A DNA stretch of 64,000 nt from UBA2336 sp964597075 (GCA_964597075.1 CAZQXC010000001.1:18308-82307), one strand, 5' to 3'. Shown: positions 51,445-60,769, counted from the first letter of the stretch. Notes: generated from the letters alone by a model not told the origin. Translations and numbers: made by a program.

Positions 51445-53517
51445 ATGAAAAAAACACTTTCCGTTATCATCCTGCTGATCGTATTCACTTCAGCCTTCGC
51501 TCAAGTCACGATCGATAATCTACTAAATGTTCCATTCCCAACAGGACTCACCTCCAGTGAAGACGGAAAGCGTATTGCCTGGGTATTTAACGATCAAGGC
51601 GCACGCAACATTTTCGTGGCCGATGCCCCTGACTTTACGCCCAGAAAAATTACGAATTACAACCTGGATGATGGGCAGGAAATTTCATCAGTTGAGTTTA
51701 CAAAAGATGGGAATAAAATTCTTTTTGTTCGCGGAGGCGCTCCTAACAGCGCGAGCGAACTCCCTAATCCAATGGCGTTGCAAGCCGTTGTTGAACGCGC
51801 CATCTGGATCATGCATGTTGATGGAGGCGATCGTAAGAAATTGGCAACAGGTTTTTATCCGAAGCTTTCCCCTAATGAAAAATCAATAGCATATTTACAG
51901 GCCGGACAAGTTTGGCTGGTGAGGCTGGATTCTGCCGGAAAGGGTAAGAAACTTTTTCAAGCACGCGGTTCTCAAAGTAACATGCGCTGGTCGCCCGATG
52001 GCAGCAAACTGGCCTTCGTGAGCAGCCGTAGTGATCACGCCTTTGTTGGAGTGTATGAATTTTCTTCCAATACAATTAAGTATTTAGATCCCAGTGTTGA
52101 TCGAGATGGTAATCCTGTTTGGTCGCCCGATGGAAAGCAAATTGCCTTTACCCGAACACCCAATGTTCGCAATCGCTTGCCTTTTATGCCCGAACGTGAA
52201 GGGCACCCCTGGTCTATTCGCATAGCAGATGTGAGTACAGGAAAAACAAAGGAAACCTGGAGTGCGAAACCCGGCAAGGGCAGCGTATTACATCAGGGCA
52301 TTCCGGTAGTAGATAATATGCTTTGGTGGATTGGTGACCGCATTGTGTTTCCGTGGGAACGTGATGGATGGCAACATCTGTATTCGGTTTCAGTAAATGG
52401 TGGAGAAGCCTTGCTGTTAACTCCGGGAGATGGTGAGGTGGAAAGTGTTACGGTAACACGAGATGAAAAAAGTTTACTTTATGTGACCAACATCGGTGAT
52501 ATTGATCGGAGACACATTTATAAAGTCTCTCCAACAGGCGGTAAACCTCAACAACTTTCTGTTGGTGACGGCATTGAATACAATCCGGTGGAAACATCTT
52601 CAGGATTTGTTTGTCTGCGTACCAATGCCATCACGGCTGCATGGCCTCATGCTATATCGGCCAACGGCCAATCAAAAATGATTGCTGCAGAGTTATTCCC
52701 GAAATCTTTTCCAACGAAAGACCTGTTGACGACAAAAGCCATAATGATTACGGCTACGGATGGCATGAAAATTCCGGCACAACTATTTCTGCCAAAAGAC
52801 GCAAAAGCAGGAGATAAACGGCCGGCAGTAATTTTCTTTCATGGGGGTTCACGCAGGCAAATGGTGTTGGGTTTTCATTATAGTCAGTATTACCACAATG
52901 CATATGCGCTTAATCAATTCCTGGCGAGTCAGGGGTATGTGGTGTTATCGGTGAATTATCGAAGTGGTATTGGTTACGGAATGGAGTTTCGCGAAGCAAT
53001 GGATTATGGTGCGGCAGGCGCCAGCGAATACCGGGATGTAGAAGGAGCCGGCCTTTACCTGGCACAACGTGCAGAGGTTGATCCGAAGAAAATTGGACTA
53101 TGGGGTGGATCGTATGGTGGGTATTTAACCGCGATGGGACTGGCGAAAGCATCTGATTTATTTTCGTGTGGTGTGGATATTCACGGTGTGCATGATTGGA
53201 ATGTGGTGATTCGTAACTTTGTGCCGAGCTATCAGGCCGAAAAAAATCAAGCCTTTGCGCGTAGGGCGTTTGAATCATCGCCTTTACATTTTATCAAAGG
53301 TTGGCGGTCACCGGTTCTGCTCATACATGGCGATGATGATCGCAACGTACCGTTCAGTGAAACCGTAAGCCTGGTTGAAAACTTGCGGGAACAAGGTGTT
53401 TATTTCGAGCAACTTGTATTTCCGGATGAAGTACACGGATTTCTACTGCACAAAAACTGGGTGAATGCATACAAGGCGTCAGCCGATTTCTTTACGCGAA
53501 TGTTTGACAAAAAGTGA
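51445..53517 (+). CDS. Secreted S9-family (prolyl oligopeptidase-like) serine peptidase
   Basis: This 690-residue enzyme has a signal peptide (MKKTLSVIILLIVFTSAFAQ), a beta-propeller of PD40-like blades at about 40-400 (SPDGSKLAFVSSR, SPDGKQIAFTRTP), and a C-terminal alpha/beta-hydrolase domain. The catalytic triad candidates are Ser in GGSYGGYLTAMG at about 558, Asp in HGDDDRNVPF at about 633 and His in DEVHGFLLH at about 665. It likely trims peptides in the periplasm or outside the cell. ATG at 51445. No partner genes beyond the preceding amidohydrolase. Confidence 0.94.
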   Translation: MKKTLSVIILLIVFTSAFAQVTIDNLLNVPFPTGLTSSEDGKRIAWVFNDQGARNIFVADAPDFTPRKITNYNLDDGQEISSVEFTKDGNKILFVRGGAPNSASELPNPMALQAVVERAIWIMHVDGGDRKKLATGFYPKLSPNEKSIAYLQAGQVWLVRLDSAGKGKKLFQARGSQSNMRWSPDGSKLAFVSSRSDHAFVGVYEFSSNTIKYLDPSVDRDGNPVWSPDGKQIAFTRTPNVRNRLPFMPEREGHPWSIRIADVSTGKTKETWSAKPGKGSVLHQGIPVVDNMLWWIGDRIVFPWERDGWQHLYSVSVNGGEALLLTPGDGEVESVTVTRDEKSLLYVTNIGDIDRRHIYKVSPTGGKPQQLSVGDGIEYNPVETSSGFVCLRTNAITAAWPHAISANGQSKMIAAELFPKSFPTKDLLTTKAIMITATDGMKIPAQLFLPKDAKAGDKRPAVIFFHGGSRRQMVLGFHYSQYYHNAYALNQFLASQGYVVLSVNYRSGIGYGMEFREAMDYGAAGASEYRDVEGAGLYLAQRAEVDPKKIGLWGGSYGGYLTAMGLAKASDLFSCGVDIHGVHDWNVVIRNFVPSYQAEKNQAFARRAFESSPLHFIKGWRSPVLLIHGDDDRNVPFSETVSLVENLREQGVYFEQLVFPDEVHGFLLHKNWVNAYKASADFFTRMFDKK

Positions 53518-53710
53518 GCAGGCTAACACCCGGTTTGGCCTTGAGGTTGGCTTTGCTCCCGCACGATGCGGTAGTTCGTCCTGGAAGCTGACCGTTACAA
53601 AAAGGATTTTTGATTGCTTTGGGTATGCTGCGCCTATGATAAATGTCATAGTCTCCCTTGATCCCCATCATTCTTAATCATTACTGGCATCAATACCTTG
53701 TTTCAAATCG
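53518..53710. other. Intergenic region upstream of the universal stress gene
   Basis: This 193-base gap contains the ATGAT-N4-GTCAT palindrome at 53636-53649 described separately. I see no coding frame or terminator hairpin with a T run, and no clear TAnnTTTG box. Confidence 0.6.
53636..53649. promoter_or_regulatory. FNR/CRP-like palindrome upstream of the universal stress gene
   Basis: ATGAT-AAAT-GTCAT, extended to CTATGA-N6-TCATAG at 53634-53651, has the symmetric spacing of CRP/FNR-family sites (TGTGA-N6-TCACA, TTGAT-N4-ATCAA). It lies 61 bases before the usp ATG. A matching site occurs upstream of the FadL-type gene. Confidence 0.45.
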
Positions 53711-54550
53711 ATGGATAGTATGAAAAAGATATTGGTTCCTACCGACTTTTCAGCCTGTGCTGAAAGCGCATTTAGTGTTGCCGTGGAAATTGCACGCAAA
53801 GCAGGCGCTGAACTAATTGTACAGCATCTTTATGATGATAAATCCGGAAGTAAGCATGTGCTGACGGCTAAAGCCGGGAAAACAGAAACAGGAGACCCTG
53901 CATTGGGACACGCAAAAGCTGCCCTGGATGAACTGGTAGCGCGTGCCGAGCATAACGGAATTAACGCCCGGCCATTACTCGTGATGAATAAGGGCGTTGA
54001 CAAAATTGAGAATTATATAGAACCGTTAGGCATTGATCTTGTTGTCATGGGATCGCACGGGGCCACCGGCATTCGTGAGTTGATGATGGGTTCACAGACA
54101 GAGCGTGTGGTGCGCCATGCCTCGGCACCAGTATTGGTCATCAAACATAAGCCCCAAAACATTAAATTCGAAAGAATCGTATTGGCGTCTACATTTCATG
54201 AAGACCCGACTGAAGCCATTGCCGAGGCGTTGAAGCTGGCAGCGTTGTGGAAGGGCACCATTCACCTGCTGTATGTTGGCTTGGAAAATGACAAACAAAC
54301 CAAGGCGGAAGTAGATGAAAAGATGAACGTACTGGAAGCGCATTTTTCCAACGCTTCCTTTACCCGCAATTTCATCACCACGAATGATCCGGAGTGGGGC
54401 ATCAAGCATGTTTCAAAAGATATTGTGCCCGATGTCATTGCGCTGACCACGAAAGTAAAAACAGGGTCCTTTATTTTTTCCCATAGTCTGGCGAACAGCC
54501 TGGTGAATCATGAAACGCTGCCGGTGTTGGTCATTAACACAAAAGAATAG
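53711..54550 (+). CDS. Universal stress protein with two Usp domains
   Basis: This 279-residue protein consists of two tandem UspA-type domains. The first has an ATP-binding-like GSHGATGIRELMMGSQTERVVRHASAPVLVI segment at about 117-147 (GxxGx9GS pattern). The second half (FERIVLASTFHEDPTEA) is more divergent and has no complete nucleotide motif. Double-domain Usp proteins help survival under starvation or low oxygen in other bacteria. The ATG at 53711 (second in-frame ATG at 53720) is preceded by an FNR-like palindrome. The next gene starts 59 bases downstream. Confidence 0.92.
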   Translation: MDSMKKILVPTDFSACAESAFSVAVEIARKAGAELIVQHLYDDKSGSKHVLTAKAGKTETGDPALGHAKAALDELVARAEHNGINARPLLVMNKGVDKIENYIEPLGIDLVVMGSHGATGIRELMMGSQTERVVRHASAPVLVIKHKPQNIKFERIVLASTFHEDPTEAIAEALKLAALWKGTIHLLYVGLENDKQTKAEVDEKMNVLEAHFSNASFTRNFITTNDPEWGIKHVSKDIVPDVIALTTKVKTGSFIFSHSLANSLVNHETLPVLVINTKE

Positions 54551-54609
54551 TCGATCATCAGATTTCAGAAAGTTGATTTATTTTTATAGATCACTAATCC
54601 CGAACCGAA

Positions 54610-55020
54610 TTGGCCAGCACTGAACAGCCTCCGGTAAAAGCAAAACCTTTTGTGGATACAGCCGTGCTGTTTTCTATCCGTCCGGAATTGCTGAACGATT
54701 CATACATCTACCTCCACGGGCATGTGCCGCAGCAGGCCCAGGAGATGCTGATCCGCATCTGGCAGTCAACCTATTTGATCGGCAAAGCGGCTGGTGAAAA
54801 ATCAGCAATAATTCATGCTGAAAACATCACCTATGCCCCGGTGTGGACCCTGGTGCCCAAAAATTTAGCCTACTCCTTTCTGTTGATTTTTCAGGCGTTA
54901 CCTAAAAACTGTGCCGTGTTTGATTTGGTGGAACAAATTCCACAACCCGGTGGATTCTTTATTCCCAACATTATCCGCAACGAAACGGATGTGTATCATG
55001 TTCAGGTTGAGCTATCATAG
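54610..55020 (+). CDS. Conserved hypothetical protein
   Basis: This is a 136-residue soluble protein (TAVLFSIRPELLNDSYIYLHG, PVWTLVPKNLAYSFLLIFQALP). It has normal codon use and a globular amphipathic pattern, but I recognise no named domain. There is no in-frame ATG before residue about 46, so the TTG at 54610 is the only reasonable start seen. It follows the universal stress gene on the same strand by 59 bases and may share its transcript. Confidence 0.6.
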   Translation: MASTEQPPVKAKPFVDTAVLFSIRPELLNDSYIYLHGHVPQQAQEMLIRIWQSTYLIGKAAGEKSAIIHAENITYAPVWTLVPKNLAYSFLLIFQALPKNCAVFDLVEQIPQPGGFFIPNIIRNETDVYHVQVELS

Positions 55021-55365
55021 TCTGCAAACATCGTACGATGCGCAGGAGGCATTAATCGAAAGTATGCCACCGCTGCTTCGCCCACAGGGGAGAAGGCAAC
55101 AGTTGACACGGAATAGTTTTAACCAGTCATGCTTCGATTGGCGCAGCATAAAAGGAAAACTACTCATGCCGCAACAACTCCACCGGATATGCCCGTGATG
55201 CTTTAAGAATTTCATAGCCTACAATCCAAAGTTGTGTCTGCAACTAATGTTACACAAAATGGATGATACTAATCATAGGGAAACGTGACCACCAGCATAG
55301 TTTAAGCGCTTGTATCGCACAACCTTGGCAGCATTAACCGTAGAGCACTCAATACTTAAACATAC
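55021..55365. other. Intergenic region upstream of the FadL-type gene
   Basis: This 345-base gap has short stop-rich frames and no convincing gene. It holds two small palindromes: AGTTG-N6-CAACT (55230-55245) and the FNR-like ATGAT-N4-ATCAT (55263-55276). A vestigial gene fragment cannot be excluded. Confidence 0.5.
55263..55276. promoter_or_regulatory. FNR-like palindrome upstream of the FadL-type porin gene
   Basis: ATGAT-ACTA-ATCAT is a perfect inverted repeat whose TGAT-N4-ATCA core equals the FNR core (TTGAT-N4-ATCAA). It lies 89 bases before the porin ATG, and its half-sites match those upstream of the universal stress gene. Confidence 0.45.
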
Positions 55366-56724
55366 ATGTCTATGAAAACGATCACAACATTTCTTCTGGT
55401 GCTGATCTCCATCACGGGTTTCGCACAATCAGGTCATATTATGCAGGGGGTAGGCGCTGTTAACATGTCGATGGGGGGTGCTGCCACAGCCCAACCTACG
55501 GATATCAATGGTGCTTTATTATGGAACCCGGCAGCAATTTCCAGCTTCAATTCCAGAATTATTACGCTAAATGCTGGCGCATTTTTTTCTAGTCCTGCAC
55601 TGTCTTCATCACTACCTGCTGGAATTTTAGGCCCGGGGGCACCCGCTGTAAGTGGTATTACCGAAGATGATCGCGGAACCTCAATCCTGCCTTCCCTGGC
55701 TATAGTATTTGGGAAAGAAGAGAGTAAGCACACGTTCGGTTTTTCTGCTTTCGGCATCAGCGGCTTTGGAGTAACTTTTCCGGAAGAAGAGAATAACCCA
55801 TTGATGGGCTCTGCCTTCAATCCTAACGAGAACTCTAATCCGATCAACTACCCACAACAAGCTGGGGGCTTTGGTCTCCTGCAATCTAACTATATGCTGC
55901 TGCAAGTTGGATTGACCTATGCCTATAAAATTTCCGAGAAGTTTTCCATTGGCATTCAGCCCACCATCAATTACGGGGCACTTGAATTATTGCCCAATCC
56001 ACTGTCTTCACCAGATCCAACCAGAGGATATCCAACCAGTGACAATGCCTCGGCTTTTGGATACGGTGCACAAGTAGGACTGTTCTATGATACCAAGACA
56101 GGGTTCAAAGTTGGCGCCTCTTACAAAACTCCCCAATATTTCAATGATTTCGAATTTAAGAATACGTACCTGGACGAAACCTCTGCTCCGGAGATTAAAT
56201 TCAGGATGGATTACCCAGCTATATTTTCTATCGGTACCGGTTATTCTAAAGGTGCTATTGATATAGCGCTGGATTATCGGTATGTTTTCTATTCAGCAAC
56301 TGAAGGGTTTGAAGAAAAAGGATGGACACCTACAGCTTCTGTGAAAGGGTTTGGCTGGAATGATATTTCTATTGTGTCATTCGGTATACAGTATAAGGGT
56401 ATAAGCAAGCTTCCATGGAGACTGGGTTATACTTTTAATACCAATCCGATAGAAGAAGAATTAACTTTTTTCTCTGCACCGGCAACTGCAGTAATAAAAA
56501 ATGCCTTCCAACTTGGATTAGGGTATGAATTCTCTGATCGGTTTACGTTAAATGGCGTATTCCATTATGGCACCAGCAGCGGAGCCACCGAAGGTCAAAT
56601 ACTAAATCCGATGATGGTTGCACAAAATAATCCATATGGTGCTATCCCTGGAAGTTCGGTGTCCTATGAAATGACAACGTCTATGGTGATGCTAGGCATT
56701 AACTATACATTAGCAAGGAAGTAA
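55366..56724 (+). CDS. OmpP1/FadL/TodX-family outer-membrane transporter
   Basis: This 452-residue protein has a signal peptide (MKTITTFLLVLISITGFAQS) and a FadL-type beta-barrel. The N-terminal hatch-like segment GVGAVNMSMGGAATAQPTDINGALLWNPAAIS at about 30-60 is the family hallmark (Asn-Pro-Ala-Ala), and alternating aromatic strands continue to a C-terminal ending MLGINYTLARK. FadL proteins take up long-chain fatty acids or hydrophobic compounds by lateral diffusion. ATGs occur at 55366 and 55372; either precedes the signal. It is transcribed alone, with an FNR-like palindrome upstream and a terminator downstream. Confidence 0.93.
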   Translation: MSMKTITTFLLVLISITGFAQSGHIMQGVGAVNMSMGGAATAQPTDINGALLWNPAAISSFNSRIITLNAGAFFSSPALSSSLPAGILGPGAPAVSGITEDDRGTSILPSLAIVFGKEESKHTFGFSAFGISGFGVTFPEEENNPLMGSAFNPNENSNPINYPQQAGGFGLLQSNYMLLQVGLTYAYKISEKFSIGIQPTINYGALELLPNPLSSPDPTRGYPTSDNASAFGYGAQVGLFYDTKTGFKVGASYKTPQYFNDFEFKNTYLDETSAPEIKFRMDYPAIFSIGTGYSKGAIDIALDYRYVFYSATEGFEEKGWTPTASVKGFGWNDISIVSFGIQYKGISKLPWRLGYTFNTNPIEEELTFFSAPATAVIKNAFQLGLGYEFSDRFTLNGVFHYGTSSGATEGQILNPMMVAQNNPYGAIPGSSVSYEMTTSMVMLGINYTLARK

Positions 56725-56738
56725 CCTGAACCAGGTTA
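56722..56738. repeat. Inverted repeat overlapping the FadL-type gene stop
   Basis: TAACCTG (56722-56728) and CAGGTTA (56732-56738) are exact complements around AAC. The left arm contains the stop codon of the porin gene. A role, such as termination or RNA stability, is unknown. Confidence 0.4.
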
Positions 56739-56750
56739 GAGTATTTTATT

Positions 56751-56786
56751 CCTCCTTCTACAGAAATTGTGGAAGGAGGTTTTTTT
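56751..56786 (+). terminator. Intrinsic terminator of the FadL-type gene
   Basis: CCTCCTTC (56751-56758) pairs with GAAGGAGG (56772-56779); inner bases extend the stem with wobble pairs. A T7 run follows. It lies 26 bases after the porin stop. Confidence 0.85.
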
Positions 56787-57035
56787 GATGAGGAGTTGAT
56801 TACCCTGTTGAACCCCGTCTAAATCAAAAATCTCAAATTGAGTTTTATTTCGCTGCGTTTCGCCTCGAGCCAACCAAGCTATCGGCACCGGATTGCAAAT
56901 AATTGTAACTTTAGCATATTCTAACCCGGGCATTAGATGCATTTTCGTGACCACAAAATACGTCATTGACAAAGAACAAATCAGTATGTATTGCAATGGC
57001 CCGTGATTTGCCAAAGACTATTGATATTTAATTAT

Positions 57036-57719
57036 ATGGATTTTAAAACGATCATCAATCAATTTCAGACAAAGTCCTTCCGACACCTGGTTGCGAATTT
57101 CAGAAATGAGTATATCGCAAACGGTATCAATGAAAGTGACCTCAAAAGTAATCCTATTGATCAGTTTGAAGTTTGGTTTAATGAAGCTGTAAGCAATAAG
57201 CTGCGGGAACCAAATGTATTGTACTTGTCAACCGTCTCGGCAGATGGAAAGCCTTCCGGCCGGGTAATGCTTTTAAAAGGATTTGATGAGCGAGGATTTA
57301 TTTTTTTTACGAATTACGACAGCCGCAAAGCACACGACTTATCCGGCAACCCGTTAGCGGCCATGACCTTTTTATGGTTGGAACTTTTGAAACAGGTTCG
57401 GATTGAGGGTCCGGTTCAGCCGGTCTCACCCATAGAATCCGACACCTATTTCAGTAGCCGGCCCAGAGGAAGCCAACTCGGGGCGTGGGTTTCAGCGCAA
57501 AGCAAACCCCTGGCTAATAGGGGTGAGTTAGATAAAAAAATGGCCGAACTGGAAAAACAGTTTAAGGGCAAACCAATTCCCCGACCTGAAAATTGGGGCG
57601 GCTATTGTTTATCGCCCGTTTGCATGGAATTCTGGTTAGGACGAGCTAACCGATTACACGACCGGATTGTGTATACACGAGAAAACGAAAGCTGGACCAA
57701 GCAGCGATTGTCTCCTTGA
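57036..57719 (+). CDS. pdxH: Pyridoxamine 5'-phosphate oxidase
   Basis: This 227-residue FMN enzyme oxidises pyridoxamine- or pyridoxine-5'-phosphate to pyridoxal 5'-phosphate, the active vitamin B6. The segment VSADGKPSGRVMLLKGFDERGFIFFTNYDSRKA at about 65-97 binds FMN. The C-terminal signature PENWGGYCLSPVCMEFWLGRANRLHDRI carries the conserved EFW and RLHDR residues for substrate binding. ATG 57036 (MDFKTIINQF) gives a normal length; the upstream in-frame region is not protein-like. It is single, with a 149-base gap to the convergent DinB gene. Confidence 0.95.
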   Translation: MDFKTIINQFQTKSFRHLVANFRNEYIANGINESDLKSNPIDQFEVWFNEAVSNKLREPNVLYLSTVSADGKPSGRVMLLKGFDERGFIFFTNYDSRKAHDLSGNPLAAMTFLWLELLKQVRIEGPVQPVSPIESDTYFSSRPRGSQLGAWVSAQSKPLANRGELDKKMAELEKQFKGKPIPRPENWGGYCLSPVCMEFWLGRANRLHDRIVYTRENESWTKQRLSP

Positions 57720-57868
57720 TGTGGGGCCCAAAGCTTTCAATTTAGAGAAAGTGTAAAATTCTTCAGCCGTCAATTTGCAGGCGAAGAAGAAATAACCTGA
57801 TTTTACTTAAAGCAATCCAGTCTGAAGGACTCCTTTGGAGAGCCAGGGCAGGCTTGAACGCCTGGAGT

Positions 57869-58453
57869 TTATTTAGGCGCTGTGCCCATAAATACATTCA
57901 CCATTTCATTAAATGGATTGCCAGCAGATCTGCGCAGCAAAACAAGTTGTCCAACATGCCACAGGCAATCTGCCATAGGCCCGTTAAGCTGGTGCCAGAA
58001 GGGATACTCCATTGACTTATCTCCACGCTTGAAGATCAAGTTGAAATCGTTGAGTTCTTGATCGGTTGCGTTGCGCAAGCGCTCGCTGGCCTGTTTAAAA
58101 TTTTCTAACGTTTGTTTGCGCATTGCTGCAAAGGGAAGTTTTACATTTTGACCCGGCACATTGATCGTCTGGGTAGTTGAGTTAACCAAAAGGATGCTCA
58201 TCTCGTAAATATGTTCGATGGTTTCCTCGCTCGAGCGTGCATCCGCATTAGGTTTGAAGGCCAGGTCGCTTTCGCGCAGACCCTCCGTAGCCCAATAAAA
58301 ACGGAACCCCAGTCCATCCACCATGCGCGAAGCCATACCTCCGGCTGTATAAACTTCCGGATAGGCAGGGATTTCATAGTAAGGCAGTGTTTTGTCCTGC
58401 GCGTTACCGGAGAAACTTAACAGTACAAGCACAAGTGAATACAGCGGTTTCAT
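57869..58453 (-). CDS. Exported DinB-family protein
   Basis: This 194-residue protein has a signal peptide (MKPLYSLVLVLLSFSGNAQ) and a DinB/YfiT-type helical bundle. Candidate metal-binding His occur in SSEETIEHIYEM at about 78 and LWHVGQLVLLRR at about 166, and a third in PFWHQLNGPMAD at about 150. DinB proteins are usually cytoplasmic and some use mycothiol or bacillithiol, so export is unusual. I chose the ATG at 58453 because it begins the signal peptide; an extension to 58549 would be basic and unconserved. Function unknown. Confidence 0.85.
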   Translation of the reverse strand: MKPLYSLVLVLLSFSGNAQDKTLPYYEIPAYPEVYTAGGMASRMVDGLGFRFYWATEGLRESDLAFKPNADARSSEETIEHIYEMSILLVNSTTQTINVPGQNVKLPFAAMRKQTLENFKQASERLRNATDQELNDFNLIFKRGDKSMEYPFWHQLNGPMADCLWHVGQLVLLRRSAGNPFNEMVNVFMGTAPK

Positions 58454-58616
58454 AGGATTTTTTTGTTTATAAATATAGAAATATTTGCTCTTTAGAAAGC
58501 AACGAAGGACTAGGCATCGCTCATGGCTTCTCTTCATTTCGGTAGGCAACTGGTCAGCGATAAGTCCTTATCTTTGGCTCTCATAACATATTCCTAAGGG
58601 TATTTAAATAGTAGCT

Positions 58617-59972
58617 ATGAATGGTACGTTAATAACCACCTGTTTTATGGGCCTTGTTCTACTGAGCTGTTCCACCCATCACTCAGCCAACAAAGACAAG
58701 GACTATGTGTTGGGGGGCATCGGTGCATTTGGAGAAATGGTTAATGCCGGTGTGAAGAAGATGGCCCTCAGTACTCCGTTATCTTCTACCGAAATGGATA
58801 ACCTCATGGAAGAAGCTACCCGAGTGGCCCAACAAAATCATGTGGTATTATACCGTGAACCGGATCTGCTCGTCACCGATCTATTTCCCGCAGAGGTGAC
58901 GAAAGGAAAAGAAGTTCTATTGATTTATCAGGGCACTACCAAAGACGAGTATCTTCAATTAAAGGAGGATGCCCGTAAACTCATGGAATCAGGAACCTAT
59001 TCCGGCAAAGCTCGCGAAGCCATCGCCAGACGGATGGGAAGATTGCTGGGCTATCCGCCACCACACATCAACAAATTATTGACGGCCAATTCTTCCTATC
59101 GCACGCTACCTGATTTTGGCGTGCGCGCTTCCAACCTTTTCCTCTATTATAAAGACCTCGAGAAGGCAGCCGGCTTTTATTCAAAGACGTTAGGCCTGGA
59201 GCTGGTGGCCGATTACACGATGGCAAAAACTTTCCGGGTTACCAGTGACTCTTACCTTATTTTGGTAGATGCCAAGAAAGGCATGCACACCGCTGATGAA
59301 CCTAAGACAGTTGCATTGGCGTTACTTACTGATCAGTTGGATGAGTGGTATGCTTATTTGAAAACCACGGATGTAAAAATAAAATATGACTACGACCTGA
59401 AACCTAATCGTCCGCATGATGGGTTTGTGATCTACGACACCGAAGGCTATTTGCTGGAGCTCGAACGGTTTAATGCGCATCCTGAAAACGAAAACTTTCT
59501 TCCACAATTGAACCAACTCAATACCGTAACATCGCCAAACCACCCCAACAGGTTGGGTTTCAAGGCAACCGTTACCTGGCTTTACTATAAAGACATGGTG
59601 GCTATGGAAAACTTTTATCAGGAAGTGTTGGGCCTTACGCGTGTGGCGGACCAGGGATGGGCAAAAATTTATAGAGGCTCACAAAGTGGTTACATAGGCC
59701 TGGTAGATGAACGGAGGGGCATGCATAGCTTCACGGAGAAAAAAGCGGTGAATGTCTCTTTCATCATAGACGATCTCGATGGCTGGTTTACCTATGCAAA
59801 GGAGAACTCATTGTTTATACTGCGGGAATACTCTGTAAGCACCGGGCCCGAATCCAAGTACCGCGCTTTTGTGGGATACGATCCGGAAGGATATTATTTT
59901 GAATTTGACACGTTCTATGAACATCCAGACAACGCGTTGCTGATGAAGTATCTTTACCGGGAAAAGGGGTGA
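58617..59972 (+). CDS. Lipoprotein with two VOC (glyoxalase-fold) domains
   Basis: This 451-residue lipoprotein has lipobox LLSC with Cys18. An N-terminal region to about 165 has no obvious domain, followed by two glyoxalase/VOC modules: at about 175-295 (NLFLYYKDLEKAAGFYSKTLGL, then YDTEGYLLELERF) and at about 320-445 (TWLYYKDMVAMENFYQEVLGL, then YDPEGYYFEFDTF). VOC domains bind metals and small substrates in isomerases, dioxygenases and resistance proteins. The surface position makes an enzyme for extracellular compounds plausible. ATG at 58617. It is separated from the convergent greB by 127 bases. Confidence 0.85.
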   Translation: MNGTLITTCFMGLVLLSCSTHHSANKDKDYVLGGIGAFGEMVNAGVKKMALSTPLSSTEMDNLMEEATRVAQQNHVVLYREPDLLVTDLFPAEVTKGKEVLLIYQGTTKDEYLQLKEDARKLMESGTYSGKAREAIARRMGRLLGYPPPHINKLLTANSSYRTLPDFGVRASNLFLYYKDLEKAAGFYSKTLGLELVADYTMAKTFRVTSDSYLILVDAKKGMHTADEPKTVALALLTDQLDEWYAYLKTTDVKIKYDYDLKPNRPHDGFVIYDTEGYLLELERFNAHPENENFLPQLNQLNTVTSPNHPNRLGFKATVTWLYYKDMVAMENFYQEVLGLTRVADQGWAKIYRGSQSGYIGLVDERRGMHSFTEKKAVNVSFIIDDLDGWFTYAKENSLFILREYSVSTGPESKYRAFVGYDPEGYYFEFDTFYEHPDNALLMKYLYREKG

Positions 59973-60099
59973 TGTGTTGGAATAAAGTTTAATTATATTA
60001 ATTTGGTTTAATCGTTGATAGCGAGTAAGCAAATTCATACACCAATACGCTTTCGATACAGTGTCTCACCGGTAGGCTGAAGATTTACAGTGTGCCCGC

Positions 60100-60603
60100 T
60101 TACTTCGGGTATTCAATTTTAGTAATCCGCCAGACAAAATTCCGGGCCGGAGTTTTAACAACTACCTCATCGCCCACTTCTTTTTTCAACAGCGCCTGGG
60201 CCATGGGCGAATCCATGGAGATGTAATCTTTCGCGCCAATAAGTTCTTCCCCTCCCACAATGCGGAAGCGGTTCTTCAGGCGTTTGTCTCCCGATAGCTC
60301 CCGATTGCCATCAGGACGGGATTCAATTTCCACCCACGCTCCAAACATTACTTTGCCTTCCTGGTGAGGAGAATAGTGTATCACTTTGAGTTCGTCAATG
60401 CATTTGCGTAAATAAAGGATGCGCTTATCAATTTCGCGCAGGCGTTTTTTGTTGTAATGATAATCTGCGTTTTCGGAACGATCGCCAAGGCTTGCGGCCC
60501 AGCTAACTTTTTGTGTGGTTTCTGGCCGCTCCACCCGCCACAGGTGCTCCAGCTCAGCTTTTAACTTTTCTAAACCTTCAGGAGTAATCAGCAGTGTTTT
60601 CAT
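60100..60603 (-). CDS. greB: Transcription elongation factor GreB
   Basis: This 167-residue Gre factor rescues backtracked RNA polymerase by stimulating transcript cleavage in the secondary channel. The N-terminal coiled coil has LITPEGLEKLKAELEHLW, and the tip loop GDRSENADYHYNKKRLREID at about 39-58 carries the acidic residues (Asp40, Glu43 region) that hold magnesium. The C-terminal FKBP-like domain is GDEVVVKTPARNFVWRITKI. The YHYNKKRLR pattern suggests GreB rather than GreA. ATG 60603 (MKTLLITPEG) was preferred; the upstream extension has a Cys-rich unconserved look. It runs opposite to the VOC gene. Confidence 0.94.
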   Translation of the reverse strand: MKTLLITPEGLEKLKAELEHLWRVERPETTQKVSWAASLGDRSENADYHYNKKRLREIDKRILYLRKCIDELKVIHYSPHQEGKVMFGAWVEIESRPDGNRELSGDKRLKNRFRIVGGEELIGAKDYISMDSPMAQALLKKEVGDEVVVKTPARNFVWRITKIEYPK

Positions 60604-60769
60604 GTTGCAAGGGCAAAGGTACAGCAATCGGGTTCTCGGGAACAACTTCTTTTGCCCCTGGTCGGGGTGGTAAACCGGGGTGGGGCAAATCCAGTGACTA
60701 CACATGCGAAATAAAACGTTGTGAGCTGAAGCGTTGATAAGAGCGGGAGCACGTTAAGTTGTCATCGCG

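Noticed and set aside
54911..55198. Plus-strand frame of 95 codons overlapping the hypothetical gene at 54610
   Set aside because: It runs out of frame through a more protein-like gene and into the gap; composition is irregular.
56736..57014. Minus-strand open frame of 92 codons between the porin and pdxH genes
   Set aside because: It overlaps the porin terminator, has no domain or gene-like composition, and is probably a chance frame.
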